Shown here piece by piece: positions 36,788 to 44,651 of a stretch of 64,000 nucleotides of DNA. The notes under the pieces are model-generated. The model worked only from the letters and a program-made list of their open reading frames with translations. It was not told where the DNA came from and did not search any database. Every line of letters begins with the position of its first letter. Position 1 is the stretch's first letter. The stretch is from JAWKZG01 sp041396125. Lineage in GTDB: Bacteria > Pseudomonadota > Gammaproteobacteria > Competibacterales > Competibacteraceae. The DNA lies in assembly GCA_041396125.1 (NCBI GenBank), contig JAWKZG010000001.1, positions 434,001 to 498,000 of the forward strand, in the 5' to 3' direction. Made by a program: the position numbers and the translations under genes.

Positions 36788-37981
36788 TCAGATTACCTGG
36801 CGTTCGCGCAAGTCGGCGATATCCGCCGCGCTGAAACCCAATTCAGTCAGAATCTCCTCGGTCTGTTCGCCGCGTTCGGGCGGGGCGACGCGCAGGGTAC
36901 TCGGCGTGCGATCCAGCACTACCGGCTGCGCGAGCAGGTTGATCTCGCCTAATGCGGGCGACGTTACCGGCTGGGCGATCTGCATGTGTTGCACCTGCGG
37001 ATCGGCGAAGACCTGGTCAATAGTATAAATCTCACCGCAAGGCACGCCCACTTGACTGAGCTGTTCGATCCAGTCCTGGCTGCTTTGAGTGCGGGTGATT
37101 GTGTTGATTGCGGCATTCAGTTGTGCCCGGTTGCGCGAGCGCGCAGGGGCATCGGCATAGGCCGGCTCGGTTAACCATTGCGGTGAATTCAAGGCTTTGC
37201 AAAAGCGCTCCCAGGTGGTCTCGCCCGCGACAGCGATATTGATATGTCCGTCCTGGGTCTCGAATACACCGGTGGGTATACTGGTAGGGTGGTCGTTGCC
37301 CGCCTGTTTCGGCACGACGCCCTCGACCAGCCAGCGGGCGGCCTGGAAATCCAGCATGAAAATCATCGCCTGTAACAGCGAGGTGTGCAGCCACTGCCCC
37401 CGGCCGGATTTTTCCCGCTCATACAGTGCTAACAGAACACCTTGGGCGCAAAACAGTCCGGCACATAAATCGGCAATCGGGATGCCCACCCGCACCGGAC
37501 CCTGGCCGGGCAGACCGGTGATCGACATCAAACCACCCAGGCCCTGAGCGATCTGATCAAAACCGGGCCGTTCACGATAAGGGCCACTTTGTCCAAAACC
37601 CGAGATACTGGCATAGATCAAGCGTGGATTGATCTGGCTGAGCGTATCGTAATCAATACCCAGTCGGTTTTTGACGTCGGGCCGGTAATTTTCGACTACG
37701 ACATCGGCGTCCGCGACCAGGCGCTTGAAAATGTCCATTCCTTCGGGGGTTTTCAGGTTTAACGTCAGGCTGCGCTTATTGCGCTGCAGGTTCTGAAAAT
37801 CCGAGGTATGTCGGGGCGGACCCAATGCGCCGTCCGGTTCCAGCGCTTCGGGTTGTTCGATCTTGATGACATCGGCACCCCAGTCAGCCAGCTGGCGCAC
37901 GGCGGTCGGGCCGGAGCGTACCCGAGTCAGATCCAGTACTTTTACGTCCTCCAGGACGCTGGTTGCAGCTTGATATGGCAT
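36788..37981 (-). CDS. CoA-transferase family III (CaiB/BaiF type)
   Basis: This 397-residue enzyme moves CoA between carboxylic acids through an aspartyl-CoA thioester. Landmarks are VLDLTRVRSGPTAVRQLADWGADVIKIE at the N-terminus, NKRSLTLNLKTPEG, ISGFGQSGPY and the catalytic Asp in IPIADLCAGL near residue 172. A C-terminal IADLRERQVI is typical. The acid substrate cannot be read from sequence. It forms a two-gene set with the downstream crotonase-fold gene and is divergent from the tannase-like gene. Confidence 0.88.
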   Translation of the reverse strand: MPYQAATSVLEDVKVLDLTRVRSGPTAVRQLADWGADVIKIEQPEALEPDGALGPPRHTSDFQNLQRNKRSLTLNLKTPEGMDIFKRLVADADVVVENYRPDVKNRLGIDYDTLSQINPRLIYASISGFGQSGPYRERPGFDQIAQGLGGLMSITGLPGQGPVRVGIPIADLCAGLFCAQGVLLALYEREKSGRGQWLHTSLLQAMIFMLDFQAARWLVEGVVPKQAGNDHPTSIPTGVFETQDGHINIAVAGETTWERFCKALNSPQWLTEPAYADAPARSRNRAQLNAAINTITRTQSSQDWIEQLSQVGVPCGEIYTIDQVFADPQVQHMQIAQPVTSPALGEINLLAQPVVLDRTPSTLRVAPPERGEQTEEILTELGFSAADIADLRERQVI

Positions 37982-38154
37982 GTTTAGCCTCGTAAAAATG
38001 ATAAAGCAGTCAGATTTTTCTGCATCAATAGTGTTGCAATCTGCGCTTGGCAGCGCTCGATAAAAAAATGTATGGGCGCTTCGTGCGAGCAGCTTGAAAA
38101 GTATATGAGCATCTCCTACCCTCGATACAAGCCAAACGCCCGGGAGTCCATATT

Positions 38155-39597
38155 ATGAAATTACGCTATCTGATCAGATTTTGCAGCCTTATCGGAGTAG
38201 GGGCAGTTACTCTGGCCCTACCTGTCAGTGTCAGCGCGCAAGACGCCTGCGAAAGCCTGCGTAATCTCACCATCGACGCAGCTTATGTGACGTCTGCCAA
38301 TATCGTCCCAGCGGCAGAGGATATGCCGGCTTATTGCCGCGTTCGTGCCACTGCTTTGCCGGCCATTTCCATCGAAGTCCGCTTGCCGCTGGAAGCCTGG
38401 AACGGAAAATACTATCAGACCGGCTGCGGTGGTTTTTGCGGCATTCTCGGTCGGGCGGATGCGCAGAAAGGTTTTATTAATGCGATGGGGCCGGGACTGC
38501 AAAAGGGCTACGCGACTGCGACTTCCGACAGTGGTCATCATGGCCTGAGCGTGCTTGATGCGAGCTGGGCCGATCATAACCTGATGGCGGAGCGTGACTG
38601 GGGCTGGCGCTCAATCGGCGAAACTCACCGCGTGGCTCAGGTCGTTATCAGTGCGTTTTATAATGCTACACCGCAGCAGCATTATTTCCAGGGTTGCTCT
38701 ACGGGCGGCCGCATGGCCAATATGGCAGCGCTTAAGTACCCCGAGCTGTTCAGTGGGATCATATCCGGTGCGCCGGCACTGGACTATACGGGGCTGGTCG
38801 CGTTGAAAATGGCCTGGATCGTCCAGGCGAACAGCGATGCTGACGGCAACCCGATTCTCAAACCCGGTAAAGATCAGCTGATCGGCGCTGAGGTAATGCG
38901 TCAGTGCGACGCCGTGGACGGCCAGGAGGACGGCCTGATCGCTGATCCCCGCGCCTGTTCCGTTGATCTTTCCACCCTGGCCTGCAAAGACGGTGCCGAC
39001 CCGCAAAGCTGTCTTAGCGACGCCGAGCTGGACGTTATCGCCAAATGGCGGCAAGGTCCGCGTAATGCAGCAGGTGAGCAACTCTATCCCGGCGGTATTC
39101 CGGAAGGCTCAGAACCGTTCTGGTGGCTCTGGCTGACCGGTAAAGCCGAAGGTGGCGGCAAACTGGTACCGCTCTTTGCCCAGAATTTCGGTGCCTATAT
39201 GGCATTCGCGGATGATCCGGGCGCAGCATATTCGGCGCTGGACTTCGACTTCGAAACCGATCCGGCGCGTTTGTCGACTATGGCGGCCGTCTACAATTCC
39301 GACCAGCCGGATATTTCCGCTTTCCGTGATGCCGGTGGCAAGATGATTGTCTGGCACGGTTGGGCGGACGCTATCGTGACGCCCTATAAAACCATCGACT
39401 GGTACGAGCAGCTTGCCGCGACTCTGGGCGGCGAGGAGCAAGTCGGTGAATTCGTACGGCTGTTCATGATTCCCGGCATGGATCATTGCGGGCTTCTGCC
39501 CGGTCCCGGTGGTGTTAACCAATTCAGCATCGATCCGCTCAGTGCACTGGAAGCCTGGGTAGAGGCAGGCACGACACCTGATTCGATCATGAAATAA
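38155..39597 (+). CDS. Tannase/feruloyl esterase family protein, secreted
   Basis: The 480-residue protein starts with a signal peptide (charged MKLRYLIRF, hydrophobic core, cleavage near VSVSAQD). The catalytic Ser is in GCSTGGRM near residue 182, with Asp in HGWADAIVTP and His in PGMDHCGL near the C-terminus; the flanking Cys residues form the CS-D-HC arrangement of this alpha/beta-hydrolase family. The lid carries the calcium-site-like CDAVDGQEDGLIADPRAC. Members cleave aromatic esters such as feruloyl or galloyl esters in the periplasm or outside. GGGAG precedes the ATG. Possible products could be activated by the adjacent CoA-transferase, but that is inference. Confidence 0.85.
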   Translation: MKLRYLIRFCSLIGVGAVTLALPVSVSAQDACESLRNLTIDAAYVTSANIVPAAEDMPAYCRVRATALPAISIEVRLPLEAWNGKYYQTGCGGFCGILGRADAQKGFINAMGPGLQKGYATATSDSGHHGLSVLDASWADHNLMAERDWGWRSIGETHRVAQVVISAFYNATPQQHYFQGCSTGGRMANMAALKYPELFSGIISGAPALDYTGLVALKMAWIVQANSDADGNPILKPGKDQLIGAEVMRQCDAVDGQEDGLIADPRACSVDLSTLACKDGADPQSCLSDAELDVIAKWRQGPRNAAGEQLYPGGIPEGSEPFWWLWLTGKAEGGGKLVPLFAQNFGAYMAFADDPGAAYSALDFDFETDPARLSTMAAVYNSDQPDISAFRDAGGKMIVWHGWADAIVTPYKTIDWYEQLAATLGGEEQVGEFVRLFMIPGMDHCGLLPGPGGVNQFSIDPLSALEAWVEAGTTPDSIMK

Positions 39598-39613
39598 AGA
39601 TGGTGTAACTGAT

Positions 39614-39640
39614 AAAAAAACCGCCTGACTGGCAGGCGGT
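39614..39640 (-). terminator. Intrinsic terminator of the glycine-zipper gene
   Basis: Read on the minus strand, ACCGCCTG (39640-39633) pairs with CAGGCGGT (39627-39620) around five bases and runs straight into seven T (39620-39614). It lies between the end of the tannase gene and the end of the minus-strand lipoprotein gene and is oriented to stop the latter. Confidence 0.75.
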
Positions 39641-39734
39641 AACTAGCTACACGTACTAGGAGGAGAGGGTCCCCTCTGCACACCCGACCGGCGGTTAAGT
39701 CGGCAAAGCCTGCAGCGGGGAGGGGGGGAAATCA

Positions 39735-40124
39735 TCAGTAATAAGGGGTAGCCTGCGAGCCGCTGGGCGGCGGCGGTGCATAAGCTGTCGCGCCGCTGTT
39801 ATAGGGATAACGATTATTCTGTTGCGGATACGGCGGATTGTTATAGCCGGTGGCCGGGGCAACGTTGCTGTTATAGGCCCGCATCTGGTCCATATTATTG
39901 CCTAGCGCACCACCTAATAAGGCACCTGCGGCTGCCCCGTAGTAGCGTCCATCGTCATCATCAAATTGATGTCCGAGCACGCCGCCTGCCAATGCGCCGG
40001 CAGCCGTGCCAAGGGTGGTGTACTGATAACGCTGAAAGTCATAACCGAGGTTGCCTTGTCCGGCGCAGGCGCTTAGCAGCACCAGAGTGCTGGCGGCCAG
40101 AGTCAGTTGCAGTGATTTCAACAT
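39735..40124 (-). CDS. Glycine-zipper lipoprotein (17-kDa antigen-like)
   Basis: The ATG at 40124, with AAGGAA upstream, gives a 129-residue protein; the longer frame to 40286 lacks any matching N-terminus. The start MLKSLQLTLAASTLVLLSAC is a lipoprotein signal with lipobox LSAC. A glycine-zipper domain follows (TLGTAAGALAGGVLGHQF and YYGAAAGALLGGALGNN), then a Pro-, Tyr- and Asn-rich tail. Such proteins are outer-membrane lipoproteins; no specific role is known here. Confidence 0.85.
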   Translation of the reverse strand: MLKSLQLTLAASTLVLLSACAGQGNLGYDFQRYQYTTLGTAAGALAGGVLGHQFDDDDGRYYGAAAGALLGGALGNNMDQMRAYNSNVAPATGYNNPPYPQQNNRYPYNSGATAYAPPPPSGSQATPYY

Positions 40125-40243
40125 AATCGATTCCTTGCAGAAGTGCTGTAGTTGCCCGTGAATTTGATGGGTATCATGCCAGCAATAAGATGAACCGAGG
40201 CTGAATCCGAAATCAGATCGCGTCTGTGTTCTATACTTTATGA

Positions 40244-41098
40244 ATGAGCAGCTTATGCTGGACCGGGCAAGACCGGGCAGGATCAAGACAGCAGCGATAT
40301 CCGCTGGGATGCTGGATCGGCATGGCTGTACTCGGTTTGCTGTTGCAAAGCGTCGAGCTACGGCTGTGGCAGCACTTTAATCAGTGGCAGGCTTATCACT
40401 GGCTGGAACGCCACGGTGCCCGTATCGAGCTGTTGGCTGACGGCGGACTGTCGATTGAGCTGTCATTGCGTACAGCCACACTAACCCGCATGGTGGATCA
40501 GCTGAATCAGCTGGATAATGCCATTCACCGACTTGATCTGAGCAGCGAACCGGTAGCTGATATCCAAGCACTGGCCAGATTGCCGCTATTGCGGATGCTG
40601 GACCTGAGCTATACCCCAGTAACAGATTTAACGCCATTGACGGCGCTCAGTCGGTTGCGAGTGTTGAATTTGCGTCATACCGCTGTCCGCAATATTGCAC
40701 CGTTATCGGCCTTGACCAGTCTGCGTGCTTTAGACTTGGGGTTTACTTTGGTGACAGAGCTTAAGCCCTTGCTTGCGCTGGAACACCTGCAAGTGCTCAG
40801 CTTGCGCAATATACCGGCTATGAACATTGCACCCTTAGCAGCTTTGCGCTCATTGCGCTCGCTGGATTTGGGCTATATGTTCGTAATCGATATCCAGCCC
40901 CTGACGACATTGCTTGATTTGCAATTACTGAACCTGGCGGGAACCGCAGTGCAGGATATTATCGCGTTGAATAGCTTGCCGGGATTGCTGTATTTGTATT
41001 TGACTGACACGCTGGCAGCGCGGACTGTCCAGGTTGGGCAACTACGTCAATCGCAGCCCCGGCTTACGGTATACACCGGAATAGGGTTAACTTACTGA
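40244..41098 (+). CDS. Leucine-rich-repeat protein with N-terminal membrane anchor
   Basis: The 284-residue frame has a hydrophobic segment near residues 24-38 (WIGMAVLGLLLQSVEL) followed from about residue 86 by eight 22-residue leucine-rich repeats of the form LxxLrxLdLxxTxVxdIxPLxa, the SDS22/internalin-like class. Such repeats bind partner proteins. A single anchor with the repeats on one side suggests a periplasmic interaction protein, which is inference. No good ribosome-binding site supports the ATG at 40244; an ATG at 40322 (MAVLGLLLQ) would also retain the anchor. Its 5' end lies upstream of, and divergent from, the lipoprotein gene. Confidence 0.7.
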   Translation: MSSLCWTGQDRAGSRQQRYPLGCWIGMAVLGLLLQSVELRLWQHFNQWQAYHWLERHGARIELLADGGLSIELSLRTATLTRMVDQLNQLDNAIHRLDLSSEPVADIQALARLPLLRMLDLSYTPVTDLTPLTALSRLRVLNLRHTAVRNIAPLSALTSLRALDLGFTLVTELKPLLALEHLQVLSLRNIPAMNIAPLAALRSLRSLDLGYMFVIDIQPLTTLLDLQLLNLAGTAVQDIIALNSLPGLLYLYLTDTLAARTVQVGQLRQSQPRLTVYTGIGLTY

Positions 41099-41169
41099 AT
41101 GCTTCCGGGTGTGCCCCGAATCAATCGACGATCAACCGACGATGCGACTGGAATGCAATCATCTAGTCA

Positions 41170-41192
41170 AAGCATAGAAGAGCCGTCCCGAG
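41170..41192. repeat. Imperfect direct repeat, left copy
   Basis: AAGCATAGAAGAGCCGTCCC and the following GAG match the right copy at 42656-42679 with one inserted base and two substitutions. Weaker similarity extends a little upstream (ATCTA in both). The two copies bracket the methyltransferase scrap and the 405-residue gene. Confidence 0.5.
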
Positions 41193-41217
41193 TTTGTCAT
41201 GCCGTGCAATTTTCTCA

Positions 41218-41375
41218 TTACCCCGCTGTGAACCGACCGTCCTCAACATCGCGTGCCTGACCGAGTACCGCCAGCGTGGCGAGGATATCGCCAACCCGCT
41301 CGCGTTTGGCGTTTTTGCACTGGGCGGCGATTTGTTCGAGCGCGAGCGGCTGGTCGCCAGCCTTTGCTGTTAACG
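41218..41375 (-). pseudogene. Possible C-terminal remnant of a DNA methyltransferase (type IIL/COG1002-like)
   Basis: On the minus strand, in a frame different from the 405-residue gene, about 50 residues run to the TAA at 41220-41218. They include PLALEQIAAQCKNAKRERVG and DILATLAVLGQAR, which resemble the C-terminal winged-helix-like tail of large class I SAM-dependent DNA methyltransferases fused to restriction enzymes. Nothing upstream continues this homology: the 405-residue protein occupies that place. I regard it as a leftover of a lost restriction-modification gene; the match is from memory of the family and is moderate. Confidence 0.4.
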
Positions 41376-42587
41376 TGGTTGCACGGTTTCGACTCTACCG
41401 CCTCTCTGGCCTGCTTGCCGAATTCTGAACTCTTTAATCAAGGGATGAAAAGGCACTAACACATCCTCGTGAATACCGATACAGTCGGCTTCGTTGGCCT
41501 TTCTGATAAACGCCTGACGGGAATCCGCTTGTTGCTCGCCGACTTCGACCGCAAGATTGATTAAAGCGTTCCAGTGATTGCCTTTCAGCTCGATTTCAAC
41601 CAGCCAGGGATGGCCAACGCCCGGCGCGCCACCTCTATTACCCTGATCGCAATAAAACCATTTGTGACGTTCGTAGGAAATCCGGTTGCCATGACCATTG
41701 ACGCCTTGATTGAGATGGCGCAGATTTACAATAGAGTTTTTCTCACCTAGCGAAACTAAACGTTTCAGTACGGTGGGATTTGCGCCATCCCCCATCCCAG
41801 CCAGCGCTTGCACATGCGGCACACGCAGTGCGGCGGCAGCCCGCTCAGTGTTCCAGTAATTCGCGCATTCTTCGATAGTTTGCCAACGTGGGTCCGTCGT
41901 TTTTACGCTGCCGTCATCGTTTGTGAAGCTGTCTGTTCCAATAAAACTGCTGATGGCTTGTTTAGCGTCGCGCGCTTTTTTGGCTTGGCGGAAGTTTTCG
42001 TTGCCTGCAATCAACGGCTTTAGGTTTTGATCTTCCGTGTAGTGAGGGTTGTACACCGTTTCAAGAAGCAGTAAGTATTCCGCTGCTTGTCGAGCACGGG
42101 GGCCATGTGCGTATTGCCATTGGGGATCGACGGCTTGTCGGAAAAAATTGTCCAGATCTGGAAACTGCGTCACCCCAATGCCCCGTGTGTAATTCTGGGT
42201 GCGGGTTCTGGCTTCCTGTTCAAGTCTACGGATTCCCGCCGGACGGATAGTGTTGCGGATGAAGGCGTCGGCTTGCTGAATCAGGTATGTACGCTGTCTT
42301 CCCTCAGCTTGCGTTTGCTGCTTATTGGAAGGCGCAGGTGTCCTGTGCAACGCGTTACGTTGCGCTTGAAAAGTATTGTTGGTGATAACGCTGCCTGCGC
42401 CTTCACGGCGTTGCCAAATTTGCTTTAATGCTGTTTCCCAGTTCGGCGTAGCGCGCACATAGGCATCCCCTTCGGACGCTTCCTGACGAAAACGCATAAA
42501 GCCTTTAACAGCATCTATAAAATTGGTTTCCGAAACGAAAATCACATCGTTCCAACCCTGTGTTAGGACATATTGTTGAAATTGCAT
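41370..42587 (-). CDS. Unrecognised 405-residue protein
   Basis: I do not recognise this protein. The start is well supported: AAGGAG lies about 12 bases before the ATG at 42587. There is no signal peptide or membrane helix. The N-terminal half (about 1-150) is Gln-, Arg- and Thr-rich and looks helical; the C-terminal third contains HPWLVEIELKGNHWNAL and a final strand-like HEDVLVPFHPLIKEFRI. That last pattern vaguely recalls the C-terminal strands of ADP-ribosyltransferase folds, but the expected E-x-E pair is absent, so no function is assigned. It sits between imperfect direct repeats and against a methyltransferase remnant, which suggests an acquired gene. Confidence 0.7.
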   Translation of the reverse strand: MQFQQYVLTQGWNDVIFVSETNFIDAVKGFMRFRQEASEGDAYVRATPNWETALKQIWQRREGAGSVITNNTFQAQRNALHRTPAPSNKQQTQAEGRQRTYLIQQADAFIRNTIRPAGIRRLEQEARTRTQNYTRGIGVTQFPDLDNFFRQAVDPQWQYAHGPRARQAAEYLLLLETVYNPHYTEDQNLKPLIAGNENFRQAKKARDAKQAISSFIGTDSFTNDDGSVKTTDPRWQTIEECANYWNTERAAAALRVPHVQALAGMGDGANPTVLKRLVSLGEKNSIVNLRHLNQGVNGHGNRISYERHKWFYCDQGNRGGAPGVGHPWLVEIELKGNHWNALINLAVEVGEQQADSRQAFIRKANEADCIGIHEDVLVPFHPLIKEFRIRQAGQRGGRVETVQPR

Positions 42588-42891
42588 AGTGACGCAAACT
42601 CCTTGTGTTCAACGGTGAATCGATGCCGCTTTGGTGGTTTATCTAATTAAGATTAAAGCATATGAAGAGCCGCCCTGAGATATCAGTCGAACTGTTCATC
42701 ATCGAATCTGGTTCAAAGTGGGCTGGGGAAATGGATTTTTTTGGTCTGTTTATGTTGCCTTATAAATATAACACAATGAATATTAAGTAAAAAATTATTG
42801 GCTTGTTCTATGCTACTACTCATTACAAGGCACGGCGATGAAATCGCCCTGGATTTGGTAAATAGGCAGGTAAAGCGTGTAGAGGCATAGC
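42588..42891. other. Gene-free spacer with right direct repeat and AT-rich tract
   Basis: This 304-base interval holds no credible gene. It contains the ribosome-binding region of the 405-residue gene, the right copy of the direct repeat (42656-42679) and an AT-rich tract near 42755-42800. No palindrome or promoter pair stands out enough to call. Confidence 0.5.
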
Positions 42892-43077
42892 ATGAACATT
42901 CAACAGCACATCACACAGACCAGCTTGCGGATACTCTCAGCGCTACTGATGGGTCTGCTTTATCTGGGGTTTTGGGTGTTGCGGGTGCTGGTGATTGTGG
43001 TATCGGGCTCGCTGTTGCTGGCGCTATCGCTGCCGGATCTCTGGGACAGAAACCCGGCACGTTTATCTTCATCCTGA
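42892..43077 (+). CDS. Small hydrophobic protein, probably membrane-inserted
   Basis: This 61-residue frame has GAGG at 42882-42885, seven bases ahead of the ATG. It encodes a polar N-terminus (MNIQQHITQT), then a long hydrophobic stretch from about residue 14 to 48 that could form one or two membrane helices, and a short polar end. It is convergent with aceF, 13 bases away. I do not recognise a family; a real small membrane protein is plausible but not secure. Confidence 0.45.
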   Translation: MNIQQHITQTSLRILSALLMGLLYLGFWVLRVLVIVVSGSLLLALSLPDLWDRNPARLSSS

Positions 43078-43090
43078 GCCTGCGCTCAAT

Positions 43091-44452
43091 TCACAATAAC
43101 AAGCGCCGGAGATTCTCCAAAAGCCCCGCCAGATACACGATAAATCTTGCGCCATCCGCACCGTCGATAACGCGATGATCGTAGCTCAGACTGAGTGGCA
43201 GCATCAGACGCGGAATAAAGTTCTTGCCGTCCCAGACGGGTTTCATTTGCGCGCGAGAGACACCTAAAATAGCGACTTCGGGCGCATTGACGATGGGCGT
43301 GAAATGACCACCGCCGATTCCGCCCAGACTGGAGATGCTGAAACAGCCGCCTTGTAAGTCTTTCGGGCTGAGCTTGCCATCGCGGGCTTTCCGACTCATG
43401 GCGGCTAACTCCGCCGACAATTCGAAGATGGATTTTTGCCCTACGTCCCGAAACACGGGTACCACCAGGCCATTCGGGGTGTCTACCGCGATGCCCAGGT
43501 TAATATACTTTTTATAGATCAGCTGCTGCCCGTCGGGACTGAGTGAGCTGTTGAACTTGGGAAATTCCTGCAGTCCTGCCGCTACGGCCCGCATAATGAA
43601 TGCCAGTGTGGTCACCCGCACGCCTTGTTTTTCGGCCTCGGCTTTGAGTGAGGCGCGGAAATCCTCCAGTTCGGTGACATCCGCTTCATGCTGCTGGGTG
43701 ACCATTGGCACGTTCAGCCAGGCACGGTGCAGGTGCGGGCCGGACAGTTTCTGAATCCGGCTGAGCGGTTTGGCTTCGATAGCACCGAACTGGCTGAAAT
43801 CAATCGCCGGGATCGCCGGAATACCCGCGCCGCCGGCCGGTGTTGGCATCGACGTTGCCGCGCTTTGCGTGGTTTGTCCGCTGAGCGCTGCTTTGACGTA
43901 GTTCTGCACGTCGTCCTTGGTGATACGACCTTTCCGGCCCGAGCCTTGCAGTTGACTGAGATCAACCCCGAGTTCACGCGCAAAGCGGCGGATCGAGGGA
44001 CTGGCATGGATTTTGTGAAAAGTCTCTGCTACGGGAGCTGCTGGCATAGCAGGCGGATCGCGGCGCAGTGGCGCTTTGTCGGTTTGCGCTTTAGACGTTG
44101 CCTGGGCTGCTGCGGTTATTGACCCGGTTGTCGCCGCTTGTTTGCTTGCGCTTGTAGCTTCCGTTGAGCCGGTTGGCCGGGTCGGTTCGACAGGTTTTTC
44201 TGCTGGCGTTTCTGTGGCGCTGTCCAACAGCAGAATCAGGCTGCCTTCGGTGACTTTATCGCCAACCTTGACCTTGACCTCCTTGACCGTGCCTGCAGCG
44301 GGCGACGGGATTTCCATGGAAGCTTTATCGGATTCCAGTGTGAGCAGCGAATCTTCCGGGTTAACCGTATCACCTGCCTGGACCAGTACCTCAATCACAT
44401 CGACTTCTTTGAAGTCGCCAATATCAGGTACCTTGATTTCTTGCAATGCCAT
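43091..44452 (-). CDS. aceF: Pyruvate dehydrogenase E2, dihydrolipoamide acetyltransferase
   Basis: The 453-residue E2 has one N-terminal lipoyl domain (lipoylated Lys in ESDKASMEIPSP near residue 45), an Ala/Thr/Pro-rich linker, a peripheral-subunit-binding domain (ASPSIRRFARELGVDLSQL near 150) and the catalytic domain ending with LSLSYDHRVIDGADGARF, which holds the active-site His and Asp. It transfers acetyl from lipoate to CoA. aceE is 199 bases upstream on the same strand. No dihydrolipoamide dehydrogenase gene is next to it, unlike in E. coli. E. coli AceF has three lipoyl domains; one is common in other proteobacteria. Confidence 0.95.
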   Translation of the reverse strand: MALQEIKVPDIGDFKEVDVIEVLVQAGDTVNPEDSLLTLESDKASMEIPSPAAGTVKEVKVKVGDKVTEGSLILLLDSATETPAEKPVEPTRPTGSTEATSASKQAATTGSITAAAQATSKAQTDKAPLRRDPPAMPAAPVAETFHKIHASPSIRRFARELGVDLSQLQGSGRKGRITKDDVQNYVKAALSGQTTQSAATSMPTPAGGAGIPAIPAIDFSQFGAIEAKPLSRIQKLSGPHLHRAWLNVPMVTQQHEADVTELEDFRASLKAEAEKQGVRVTTLAFIMRAVAAGLQEFPKFNSSLSPDGQQLIYKKYINLGIAVDTPNGLVVPVFRDVGQKSIFELSAELAAMSRKARDGKLSPKDLQGGCFSISSLGGIGGGHFTPIVNAPEVAILGVSRAQMKPVWDGKNFIPRLMLPLSLSYDHRVIDGADGARFIVYLAGLLENLRRLLL

Positions 44453-44651
44453 GTGTTCACTCTTCGCTTTGTTTTAAAAGGGGCGTGTGTTTAAAAAAGG
44501 CGTTTGTTTGGAATAAGCGATCCTTGCGCTTTTGTGATTGTGCACAGAACATCGATGATTTTGGTCCGCTCTGCGGGTAAATACTGTCTCGACAAGTTCT
44601 GTTTCGGGCACCTCCGTGTACCCGGACTGTGATCAAGTACAGGATCGTATT

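Noticed and set aside
40125..40286. N-terminal extension of the glycine-zipper lipoprotein
   Set aside because: It would place 54 unrelated residues before a perfect lipoprotein signal; the internal ATG has a good ribosome-binding site.
41370..41460. ADP-ribosyltransferase assignment for the 405-residue protein
   Set aside because: Only the strand pattern of the C-terminus recalls the fold; the E-x-E catalytic pair and the Arg and Ser-Thr-Ser motifs are not identifiable.
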